Origin: Nitrosomonadaceae bacterium
GTDB taxonomy: Bacteria; Pseudomonadota; Gammaproteobacteria; Burkholderiales; Usitatibacteraceae
Reading direction: 5' to 3'
Assembly (NCBI GenBank): GCA_021300055.1
Contig: JAJTHU010000329.1
Span: forward strand, 1 to 6,586
DNA: 6,586 nucleotides
Within the stretch, counting starts at the first letter, position 1; the number at the start of each line of letters is the position of its first letter. Position numbers and translations under genes: made by a program. The notes beneath the pieces are model-generated. The model was not told the origin of the DNA. It did no database searches and saw only the letters and a program-made list of their open reading frames with translations. Positions 1 through 5,551 of this stretch are shown piece by piece.

Positions 1-911
1 AGACGGCAGCCTCCCGGATCAACGCCCGCTATCTGCCCGACATTCGGATTCCTGAAGCGGTCGCACTGACCGCCAACTTTGAGACAGCGCTTAAGGGTGC
101 AGACCTCGCATTGGTCGTCACTGCCACAGCTGGGCTCGCGGACATTGTGACGCGCATTGTTCACACCACGTCGGCTACCGCTACCGGGTCACAGCAAGGC
201 GATGGCAACGCGGTGCCGATTGTGTGGGCCTGCAAAGGTTTTGACCGTCAGAGCGGAAGACTGCCGCATGAGACCGTTGCACAACAAGTTGGCGCAGGGG
301 TTCGCTACGGCGTGCTCTCTGGCCCGAGCTTCGCTGATGAAGTCGCGCGCGGCTTACCGTGTGCACTCACACTGGCGGCAAACGACTTCACCTTTGCCAA
401 GTCACTAGCGGCCGAACTCAACGGCCAACCACTGCGCGTGTATTCCTCTGCTGACCTCATCGGCGTTGAGTTGGGCGGCGCGTTAAAAAATGTCATGGCC
501 ATCGCCGCTGGGATGTGCGACGGTATGCAGCTTGGTATGAATGCACGCGCCGCACTGATTACCCGCGGCCTTGCCGAAATGGTGCGCCTTGGCGTCGCAA
601 TGGGCGGTAAGCCGGAAACGTTTATGGGCCTCACTGGTGTGGGTGACTTGATTCTCACCGCAACGGGGAACCTATCGCGCAATCGCAAGGTCGGTATGCT
701 GCTCGCTAAGGGCTTGGGTCTGCCACAAATCCTCGCGGAACTTGGCCACGTCGCGGAAGGCGTCAATTCCGCCGCAACCGCCCTGCAACTCGCGCAGCAA
801 TACGCCGTACCAATGCCAATTACAGAAGCGGTCAACGCCGTTTTGTTCCACAATGCCGATCCACGCGATGCAGTCAAGGGATTGCTCGCGCGCGAAGCCC
901 GCACTGAGTAA
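1..911 (+). CDS. gpsA: NAD(P)H-dependent glycerol-3-phosphate dehydrogenase, 5'-truncated by the window edge
   Basis: GpsA is a cytosolic enzyme that reduces dihydroxyacetone phosphate to sn-glycerol-3-phosphate, the backbone precursor of phospholipids. The first complete codon is at position 3, and 302 residues are visible before TAA (909-911). The family is usually about 330-340 residues, so roughly 30-40 N-terminal residues are missing, including the GxGxxG dinucleotide loop. Visible family motifs, in order, are RINARYLPDI, WACKGF, SGPSFADE, the catalytic-lysine segment VELGGALKNVMAIAAGM (Lys codon 486-488), LTGVGDLILT (Asp codon 645-647) and SRNRKVG (from 675). Two mild oddities: the usual AVP-T/S-x-x-L/R strand end reads VVTATAGL, and the stretch before WACKGF carries a Thr/Ser/Gly/Gln-rich insert of about ten residues. 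The TTG at 111 is an internal Leu codon, not a start. argB follows on the same strand. Function is confident; the true start lies outside the window. Confidence 0.96.
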   Translation, partial: TAASRINARYLPDIRIPEAVALTANFETALKGADLALVVTATAGLADIVTRIVHTTSATATGSQQGDGNAVPIVWACKGFDRQSGRLPHETVAQQVGAGVRYGVLSGPSFADEVARGLPCALTLAANDFTFAKSLAAELNGQPLRVYSSADLIGVELGGALKNVMAIAAGMCDGMQLGMNARAALITRGLAEMVRLGVAMGGKPETFMGLTGVGDLILTATGNLSRNRKVGMLLAKGLGLPQILAELGHVAEGVNSAATALQLAQQYAVPMPITEAVNAVLFHNADPRDAVKGLLAREARTE

Positions 912-1002
912 TCCGCGGCGCGCGCCTAAACATCAACTCAGGCGCTACCTGCGTCGAAGACAACCAACAACACAACCAACCTTTATCAATCTCTCGCGCA
1001 CC

Positions 1003-2013
1003 ATGCCGACTAAATCCAGCCCCGGACGTAAACCTGCTTCTGGCAAATCCGCCTCTCGCAAACCGACGACCAAGAAAGCCGCCGTCAAAAAGATTGAGGA
1101 GGCCGCAACCAAGGTGGGCGGCATCACCGCTGCACAAAAAGCAGAGGTCTTGATTGAAGCATTGCCCTACATTCAGCGATTCTGGGATCGCAACATCGTG
1201 GTCAAGTACGGCGGCAATGCGATGACTGACATCGCGCTGCAGGAGGACTTTGCCGAGGACATTACGCTGCTCAAGCTCATCGGCATGAACCCAGTGGTGG
1301 TGCACGGTGGCGGACCACAGATTAATTCGTTGCTGGAAAAAATCGGCAAGCAGGGTCAATTCGTTCAGGGCATGCGCGTGACCGACGACGAGACGCTCGA
1401 CGTGGTCGAGATGGTGCTGGGTGGTCTCGTTAATCAAGAGATCGTCACGCTGATTAATAAAGCAGGTGGTCGCGCGGTTGGTCTCACCGGAAAAGACGGT
1501 AATTTCATTCACGCGCGCAAAATGACTATTGCCTCGGCTGAGGACAAACGCAAGAAGATCGACATCGGGCTCGTAGGCGAAGTGGTCCGGATCGACACTG
1601 CCATCATTGACTTGCTCGACACAGAAGACTTCATTCCTGTCATCGCCCCGTTGGGTGTCGACGAAGATGGCACAGCCTACAACATCAACGCCGACGTGGT
1701 GGCCGGCAAAATCGCGGTCGCTTTGCAGGCCGAGAAGCTGGTGATTCTCACCAACACCAAGGGCGTACTCGACAAGCAAGGCAACGTGTTGACTGGACTT
1801 ACTCCAGCGAAGATTCACGAGCTGGTTAAAGACGGCACCATCTCAGGCGGCATGATCCCAAAGATCGACTTCGCACTCGACGCGGTTAAGAACGGCGTGA
1901 AGACTGCACACATCATCGATGGGCGCGTACCGCATGCGTTGCTGCTTGAAGTGCTAACCAGTGAGGGCGTGGGCACCTTGATCCGCGGCGCGAGCGCCAA
2001 TCGTCGCAGCTAG
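1003..2013 (+). CDS. argB: Acetylglutamate kinase (start ambiguous: ATG 1003 or GTG 1114)
   Basis: ArgB phosphorylates N-acetyl-L-glutamate with ATP, the second step of arginine synthesis, in the cytosol. From ATG 1003 the product is 336 residues; from in-frame GTG 1114 it is 299, matching the usual length of about 295-300. Family motifs are the ATP-binding VVKYGGNAM, the substrate loop VVHGGGPQIN, VTDDETLDVVEMVL, GLTGKDGN, NADVVAGKIA, VILTNTKGVL and GGMIPK. The segment ITAAQKAEVLIEALPYIQRF resembles the N-terminal helix of hexameric, arginine-inhibited kinases, and the C-terminal EGVGTLI resembles their arginine-site signature, so feedback inhibition by arginine is inferred. The ATG 1003 version adds 37 residues with 11 Lys/Arg; no Shine-Dalgarno precedes that ATG, whereas GAGGAGG (1096-1102) lies 11 nt before GTG 1114. 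The coordinates give the longer form, but I consider GTG 1114 slightly more likely. The frame is also open upstream to 742, but that part is a shadow of gpsA. Confidence 0.95.
   Translation: MPTKSSPGRKPASGKSASRKPTTKKAAVKKIEEAATKVGGITAAQKAEVLIEALPYIQRFWDRNIVVKYGGNAMTDIALQEDFAEDITLLKLIGMNPVVVHGGGPQINSLLEKIGKQGQFVQGMRVTDDETLDVVEMVLGGLVNQEIVTLINKAGGRAVGLTGKDGNFIHARKMTIASAEDKRKKIDIGLVGEVVRIDTAIIDLLDTEDFIPVIAPLGVDEDGTAYNINADVVAGKIAVALQAEKLVILTNTKGVLDKQGNVLTGLTPAKIHELVKDGTISGGMIPKIDFALDAVKNGVKTAHIIDGRVPHALLLEVLTSEGVGTLIRGASANRRS
1096..1102 (+). promoter_or_regulatory. Strong Shine-Dalgarno supporting a GTG start for argB at 1114
   Basis: GAGGAGG here is a near-perfect match to the anti-Shine-Dalgarno. 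It lies 11 nt before an in-frame GTG, slightly longer than ideal spacing. Initiation there gives an ArgB of normal family length. The same bases encode Ile-Glu-Glu-Ala in the longer reading, so the match could be chance. Confidence 0.5.
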
Positions 2014-2037
2014 GCAACTGCCGTATTGACCTAACAG
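2014..2037. other. 24-bp gap between convergent argB and clsB
   Basis: The two genes end tail to tail with only 24 bp between their TAG stop codons. I see no GC-rich hairpin followed by a T run on either strand, so no intrinsic terminator can be called. Transcripts may overlap here or end by Rho. Confidence 0.6.
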
Positions 2038-3201
2038 CTAGTCGTGACGAACGCCGACGATGCTGGTCACCACGCGTGCGATCAGCAATGCGAATGCCGA
2101 CCGCGCGCGCTGCCACAAGCCGCGACGACGCCATTGCTCCGGCAAACAACGTGTTGCGTTTCGCGCGATTTCCTCTTCAACCGAAGCGCGCAGAGTGATT
2201 GCAAAGTCACGGTCGCCGCAGAAAATATTGGCCTCGCGGTTGAGGAGCAAGCTAAACGGATCAAGGTTCGACGAACCGACCGTCGCCCAATTCTCATCGA
2301 CCACTGCCACCTTGCCGTGCAGCATGGCCGGCTGATATTCATAGATGGCAATATTGGCGTCTAGCAACTCATCGTAGAGGGAGTGCGTCGCCATTTGCAT
2401 CAGGGCGTGGTCGGCCGCACCTTGCAAAAGCAGTGTTACTTGCACCCCGCGCTTCGCCGCCGCCCTCAATGCGCGACGCAACCTCGCACCGGGCAAGAAG
2501 TATGGGCTAGCGATCAGAATCGTTTGGCGCGCTGCGACGATTGCCCGCAAGTAGGCGCGCTCAATGTCGCGACGATGCAACAAGTTGTCACGAACCAAAA
2601 AAGCAAGACGATACTGCCCTACCGACTCGGATGTGAGTGTCGGCGGCGGGATTAGTGGTTTCGTGCCCCTCAGTGCGAAAAGACTCGCGGTGCGCCATAG
2701 CCGCTGCACATGCGGATAGATATCAGCCAACACCGGACCGCGCACCTCCACTGCATAGTCGTAGCGCGGCGAGGCAGGATCAGTGGTCGATGCGTTCTCA
2801 TTAAAGTCGTCAATTATATTAATGCCACCGACGAATCCGACCTCTCCATCGATCAGCACAAGTTTTCGGTGAAGACGTCGAACGCGGTGCCTACGCAATA
2901 CGAATAATCCGCGTTCCGGGCGATAGAACAGCAGCGCGACTCCCGCGCCGCGCATTCGTGACTGCCATTGCTGCGGCATCTGCCGCGAACCAAATCCATC
3001 GATAAGTAAGCAAACGTGAACGCCGCGTTGCGCAGCGCGCATCAGTGCATCGGCGACGATAACCCCTGAGGTATCGTGCTCAAAGATGTATGTCTCCAGC
3101 CGTACCTCAACCTGTGCAGCATCAATCGCGGCGACCAAGCGCGGAAAAAACGTCGCCCCATTCTTGAGCAACGTGATTTGATTTCCTGCGCAAAACCTCA
3201 T
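2038..3201 (-). CDS. clsB: ClsB-type cardiolipin synthase (phospholipase D family)
   Basis: This phospholipase D superfamily protein of 387 residues is predicted to make cardiolipin at the inner membrane; in E. coli, ClsB can use phosphatidylglycerol and can also form phosphatidylglycerol. Both HKD motifs are intact: HRKLVLID (His111, Lys113, Asp118) followed by GFVGGINI, and HGKVAVVD (His295, Lys297, Asp302) followed by GSSNLDPFSLLLNREAN. The protein begins NQITLLKNGATFF, typical of the ClsB group, and lacks the two N-terminal membrane helices of ClsA. An earlier in-frame start at 3252 exists, but ATG 3199-3201 is preferred: it overlaps the upstream stop as ATGA and has GGAG 5 nt ahead. The order YbhP-like protein then ClsB matches E. 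coli ybhP-clsB(ybhO); the third partner, ybhN, is absent here. ClsB is preferred over ClsA or ClsC from length, start and context. Confidence 0.9.
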   Translation of the reverse strand: MRFCAGNQITLLKNGATFFPRLVAAIDAAQVEVRLETYIFEHDTSGVIVADALMRAAQRGVHVCLLIDGFGSRQMPQQWQSRMRGAGVALLFYRPERGLFVLRRHRVRRLHRKLVLIDGEVGFVGGINIIDDFNENASTTDPASPRYDYAVEVRGPVLADIYPHVQRLWRTASLFALRGTKPLIPPPTLTSESVGQYRLAFLVRDNLLHRRDIERAYLRAIVAARQTILIASPYFLPGARLRRALRAAAKRGVQVTLLLQGAADHALMQMATHSLYDELLDANIAIYEYQPAMLHGKVAVVDENWATVGSSNLDPFSLLLNREANIFCGDRDFAITLRASVEEEIARNATRCLPEQWRRRGLWQRARSAFALLIARVVTSIVGVRHD

Positions 3202-3971
3202 ATGCGCTCCAAGGTTACCGCCAACCCTACATGATCTGAGAGCCGTCGCCAACGCGCACCCGCGCTGCGATCATGCAATCTCTCCGCTTGCGTTACCTTG
3301 AGGCCGCGCACGTAAATCCTGTCAAGTGACAAAACAGGCAAAAGCGAAGGGAAAGTCCGCGCCGGGGCTCCGTGAGCGAGCTCAAACGCCTCTTGCAAGC
3401 CGAGTGCATCGCGCAGCCGAGCGCTTAACCCGCTGTGTCGCGCTCGCCAATCGTTGAAGTCCCCCGCGATGAGCAGCGGCGTGTCAGGTGTGGCGCTCTC
3501 GGCAAGGAGTTCAATCAACTGCTCAATCTGTTGCATACGACTACGGTGAAACAAGCCTAAATGTACGCACACGCAGGTCAACGGTTGATCCCATCCCGGA
3601 ACCTCCACCCATGCTAGGAGGTGGCCTCGATTCTCGAATCGATGATGGGATACGTCGTGATTACGCCACTCCGCAATCGGAAAGGCAGACAAAATGGCAT
3701 TGCCGTGGTGGCCGTGCCGATGGGCGGCATTCAGACCGTAAACGATCTCCGTGTAGCGTCCTTCGGCGATGTGCTCGTGCTGTGGCGAGTCAGGCCAATC
3801 AACAAATCGTCGCGCGCGTAGCGCATGTGCGCCTTGAACCTCTTGCAGGAACACGAGGTCGGCATCGACATGATGCAAACGCTCGCGCAGTTCGTGGATG
3901 ACTAAACGCCGGTTGAGCGGCGAGAGCCCCTTGTGGATGTTGTACGTCGCGACAGTCAGTGAAGTCTGCAC
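3198..3971 (-). CDS. Endonuclease/exonuclease/phosphatase (EEP) domain protein, YbhP-like
   Basis: This 257-residue protein has a single EEP fold with the family's metal-binding and catalytic residues in order: TYNIHKG (Asn11), FLQEV (Glu44), HGNAILS (about 89-95), VHLGL (His137), GDFNDW (Asp171, Asn173), LDRIYV (Asp217) and LSDHVGL (Asp246, His247). No signal peptide or membrane segment is seen, so it is probably cytosolic. EEP proteins cleave phosphodiester or phosphomonoester bonds in nucleic acids, phosphoinositides or phospholipids; the substrate here is unknown. Pairing with clsB through a 4-nt ATGA overlap, as in E. coli ybhP-clsB, hints at a phospholipid-linked role, but that is inference. 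The start is GTG (3971-3969), supported by GAGGT 6 nt upstream, and lies 12 bp after the nudB stop. Family confidence is high; substrate confidence is low. Confidence 0.92.
   Translation of the reverse strand: MQTSLTVATYNIHKGLSPLNRRLVIHELRERLHHVDADLVFLQEVQGAHALRARRFVDWPDSPQHEHIAEGRYTEIVYGLNAAHRHGHHGNAILSAFPIAEWRNHDVSHHRFENRGHLLAWVEVPGWDQPLTCVCVHLGLFHRSRMQQIEQLIELLAESATPDTPLLIAGDFNDWRARHSGLSARLRDALGLQEAFELAHGAPARTFPSLLPVLSLDRIYVRGLKVTQAERLHDRSAGARWRRLSDHVGLAVTLERI
3207..3210 (-). promoter_or_regulatory. Ribosome binding site fixing the clsB start
   Basis: On the minus strand GGAG lies 5 nt before ATG 3201-3199. Together with the ATGA stop-start overlap this decides the start against the longer in-frame option at 3252. 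It sits inside the last codons of the upstream gene, as expected for translational coupling. Confidence 0.7.
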
Positions 3972-3977
3972 GCTGCT

Positions 3978-3982
3978 ACCTC
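3978..3982 (-). promoter_or_regulatory. Ribosome binding site for the EEP gene, overlapping the tandem stops of nudB
   Basis: GAGGT on the minus strand lies 6 nt before the GTG start at 3971. It overlaps the second of two consecutive TGA codons (3986-3984 and 3983-3981) ending nudB. Ribosomes finishing nudB therefore stop on the next gene's binding site, an arrangement that favours coupling. Confidence 0.65.
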
Positions 3983-3983
3983 A

Positions 3984-4451
3984 TCAACGTTCGCGTGCAG
4001 CAAGCGACAAGATCGCCTCTCGATTCGACCACGAGAAGCACAATGGGGCCGCTTTTTCGATTGGCAGCCACACAGCCTGCAAATGCTCGCGCGGATTCAA
4101 GCGAACGGCAACACGCGCGCGCACGTTCAGTCCAAAGACATGCTCGACGTTGTGTGTGACCCCAGGCGCGTACCGATGTCGCCAGATTGCGTAGATCTCG
4201 TACTCGTTTCGAATCTGCCAATCGTGCAGCGAGAAAGCCCCAGCGTCGATGCCGGTTTCCTCACCAACTTCGCGCGCCGCCGTCTGCGCGAGTGTCTCGC
4301 CCTCGTCTTGGCTTCCCGTGACGCTTTGCCAATATCCGGGGTGATCAGCTCGCTCAATGAGGAGCACTTCACGTGCATCGTTGTAGATGACGATGAGGGT
4401 TGATCGCGGAATCTTGAAGGGCTTTTGAGTTGTTTGCGCTGGGGCATTCAT
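3984..4451 (-). CDS. nudB: Dihydroneopterin triphosphate diphosphatase (Nudix hydrolase)
   Basis: NudB removes pyrophosphate from 7,8-dihydroneopterin triphosphate, an early step of folate synthesis in the cytosol. The 155-residue product compares with about 150 in E. coli. A complete Nudix box, G-x5-E-x7-REV-x-EE-x-G-I, spans residues 46-68 (GSQDEGETLA through ETGI) and follows LLIERADHPGYWQSVTGS, a segment characteristic of NudB. The C-terminal half has RNEYEIYAIWRHRYAPGVTHNVEHVFGL, again NudB-like. ATG 4451-4449 is chosen because it gives the standard short N-terminus before KIPRSTLIVIY. An upstream in-frame option at 4559 would run into the divergent permease gene and adds nothing recognisable. 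No clear Shine-Dalgarno precedes the ATG, and a small inverted repeat abuts it. The gene ends in two TGA codons and is probably first of a nudB-EEP-clsB operon. Another Nudix specificity is possible but less likely. Confidence 0.92.
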   Translation of the reverse strand: MNAPAQTTQKPFKIPRSTLIVIYNDAREVLLIERADHPGYWQSVTGSQDEGETLAQTAAREVGEETGIDAGAFSLHDWQIRNEYEIYAIWRHRYAPGVTHNVEHVFGLNVRARVAVRLNPREHLQAVWLPIEKAAPLCFSWSNREAILSLAARER

Positions 4452-4452
4452 T

Positions 4453-4467
4453 TCACAGGCTTTGTGA
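4453..4467. repeat. Short inverted repeat TCACA-N5-TGTGA abutting the nudB start
   Basis: Two 5-bp arms separated by 5 nt sit one base upstream of the nudB ATG. In the nudB mRNA they could fold across the position where a Shine-Dalgarno would lie. The half-sites are in the opposite order to a CRP site (TGTGA then TCACA), so it should not be read as one. It may be chance. Confidence 0.35.
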
Positions 4468-4517
4468 CAGGTTAGGCGCGTGCGGGCTGCTAGAGTTTGG
4501 ACTTTGGTAAGGGCTGT

Positions 4518-4533
4518 CGGCGCGTTTGCGCCG
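4518..4533. other. GC-rich hairpin CGGCGC-GTTT-GCGCCG before the permease start
   Basis: The arms 4518-4523 and 4528-4533 pair perfectly over 6 bp around a four-base loop. The right arm ends on the first base of a possible GTG start at 4533, and TGAGTTTTC follows. If translation begins at GTG 4545 the hairpin is in the 5' leader. It resembles a weak terminator stem on the + strand, but no + strand gene ends upstream of it. Confidence 0.35.
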
Positions 4534-4544
4534 TGAGTTTTCAA

Positions 4545-5507
4545 GTGACACAACTTCATTCTACGAGTTCAGCACCCTCGCACGCGGCAAATAGCGTCGC
4601 TAACCCGCAATACGCGCTTGGCGCGGCGTGGGGCGTATTCGCCATCTCGATCTGGGTGGGCTGGATTCTGCTGACCCGCTACGGTGTCACGACGTCGCTC
4701 TCGCCGTACGACATCACCGCGCTGCGGTTTGCCTGCGCCGGGTTGCTGTTGGCGCCCATCGTGTTTCGCCGCGGTTGGGGACTCGACAAGATCGGCCTGC
4801 GCACGTGGCTCATCATCTGCGCCGGTGCCGGTGTGCCATATGTTTTGATCGCCTCCGGCGGCTTGCAGTTTGCCCCCTCGGCACACGCAGGTGCCCTTAT
4901 CCCCGGCACCATGCCACTTTGGGCGGCAGTGCTCGCAATGCTGTTCTTACACGAAAAAATTGAGCCCTCTCGACGGGTTGGACTCGTGATGATTCCGGTC
5001 GGCATCGTTATCTTTGTCGGCGCGGGACTCACGCAATTCGAAACCGGTCATTGGCGAGGCCACTTGCTGTTCTTGCTCGCGGCGATGTGCTGGGCCAGTT
5101 TCACGGTGGCGATGCGGCGGGCGAGCACACAAGGCTTCACAGCATTACACGCGGCAGCGGTGGTTTCCGTGGTGTCAGCGCTCTGGTACTTGCCGGTGTA
5201 TTGGTTGCTGCTGCCGCATCGCATCGCTGAAGCGCCCATCAGCGTCATCGTCATTCAAACGATCTATCAAGGCGTGTTTGTTTCGATCATCTCGCTCTTT
5301 GCTTACGCACGCGCAGTATCGATCTTGGGCGCTTCACTAGGCTCTAGTTTTGCCTCGCTCGTGCCGGTGCTGGCGATGCTAGCCGCAATACCGCTTCTCG
5401 GCGAAATGCCAAGACCCGTCGATTACCTTGGCATTGCTGCTGTTACGGTGGGCGTGTTTTTGTCGAGTGGGGCATATCAGGCGATCTTTAAACGCCAAGC
5501 CAAGTAG
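4545..5507 (+). CDS. EamA/DMT-superfamily permease (substrate unknown)
   Basis: This is an inner-membrane transporter of the drug/metabolite type, about 320 residues with around ten hydrophobic segments arranged as two EamA repeats. The first runs from ALGAAWGVFAISIWVGWILL to PVGIVIFVGAG, with the typical repeat ending PLWAAVLAMLFLHEKIEPSRR. The second runs from HLLFLLAAMCWASFTVAMRR to PVLAMLAAIPLLGEMP followed by YLGIAAVTVGVFLSSG. The family exports or imports amino acids, metabolites or drugs, and sequence alone does not show the substrate here. No ATG precedes the first membrane helix. Candidate starts are TTG 4497, GTG 4533 and GTG 4545; 4545 is chosen because a weak GAG lies 7 nt upstream, leaving a short cytoplasmic N-terminus. 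It ends in tandem stops TAG-TAA (5505-5510). It is flanked by genes on the opposite strand and is probably transcribed alone. Confidence 0.88.
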   Translation: MTQLHSTSSAPSHAANSVANPQYALGAAWGVFAISIWVGWILLTRYGVTTSLSPYDITALRFACAGLLLAPIVFRRGWGLDKIGLRTWLIICAGAGVPYVLIASGGLQFAPSAHAGALIPGTMPLWAAVLAMLFLHEKIEPSRRVGLVMIPVGIVIFVGAGLTQFETGHWRGHLLFLLAAMCWASFTVAMRRASTQGFTALHAAAVVSVVSALWYLPVYWLLLPHRIAEAPISVIVIQTIYQGVFVSIISLFAYARAVSILGASLGSSFASLVPVLAMLAAIPLLGEMPRPVDYLGIAAVTVGVFLSSGAYQAIFKRQAK

Positions 5508-5515
5508 TAAGAGTC

Positions 5516-5533
5516 TCGCCAACAGCGTGGCGG
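5516..5533. terminator. Weak hairpin in the convergent permease/iaaA gap
   Basis: CGCCA (5517-5521) and TGGCG (5528-5532) pair around a 6-nt loop; an extra T-G wobble (5516/5533) is possible in the + strand RNA. It lies in the 44-bp gap between two converging genes, where a bidirectional terminator would be expected. Neither strand has a following T run, so intrinsic termination is doubtful. Confidence 0.25.
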
Positions 5534-5551
5534 TAACCGGAAGCCGATGGA

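Larger units (their letters stand above)
4452..4544. other. Divergent intergenic region between nudB and the permease
   Basis: This 93-bp gap must hold start signals for both divergent genes, yet I find no convincing -35/-10 pair on either strand. It contains a 5-bp inverted repeat, TCACA-N5-TGTGA (4453-4467), next to the nudB start. It also contains a 6-bp GC stem with a GTTT loop (4518-4533), just before the likely permease start. Its right limit depends on which permease start is used. Confidence 0.6.

Noticed and set aside
485..491. A AAA AAT heptamer in gpsA that fits the X XXY YYZ slippery pattern for -1 frameshifting.
   Set aside because: It encodes the conserved LKN catalytic segment, the zero frame continues with all downstream GpsA motifs, and no stimulatory structure is evident.
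305..904. A minus-strand open frame of 199 codons antisense to gpsA.
   Set aside because: It is a shadow frame opposite an unambiguous gpsA; the translation is Ser/Arg/Pro/Ala-rich with no domain.
917..926. Perfect palindrome GGCGCGCGCC just after the gpsA stop, considered as a terminator.
   Set aside because: It has no loop and no T run, and such GC palindromes are common in this composition.
959..990. Possible argB promoter with a -10-like TATCAA at 984-989.
   Set aside because: No acceptable -35 element occurs at 16-18 bp upstream, and the region is simply CAA/ACC-rich.
742..1002. An upstream extension of the argB frame, open back to 742.
   Set aside because: It overlaps gpsA out of frame, its translation is not protein-like for ArgB, and an open frame alone is weak evidence in GC-rich sequence.
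874..1818. A long minus-strand open frame (314 codons) antisense to argB.
   Set aside because: It mirrors argB codon periodicity, its translation shows no recognisable family, and the + strand gene is certain.
911..1992. A 12-nt direct repeat ATCCGCGGCGCG at 911-922 and 1981-1992, at the ends of gpsA and argB.
   Set aside because: A 12-mer match is expected about once by chance in a window this size, more so in GC-rich DNA. The second copy is ordinary argB coding sequence, and no mobile-element features accompany it.
4453..4467. Possible CRP/FNR-type operator before nudB.
   Set aside because: The half-sites are in reverse order (TCACA then TGTGA) and the spacing is 5 rather than 6, so it does not match the CRP consensus.
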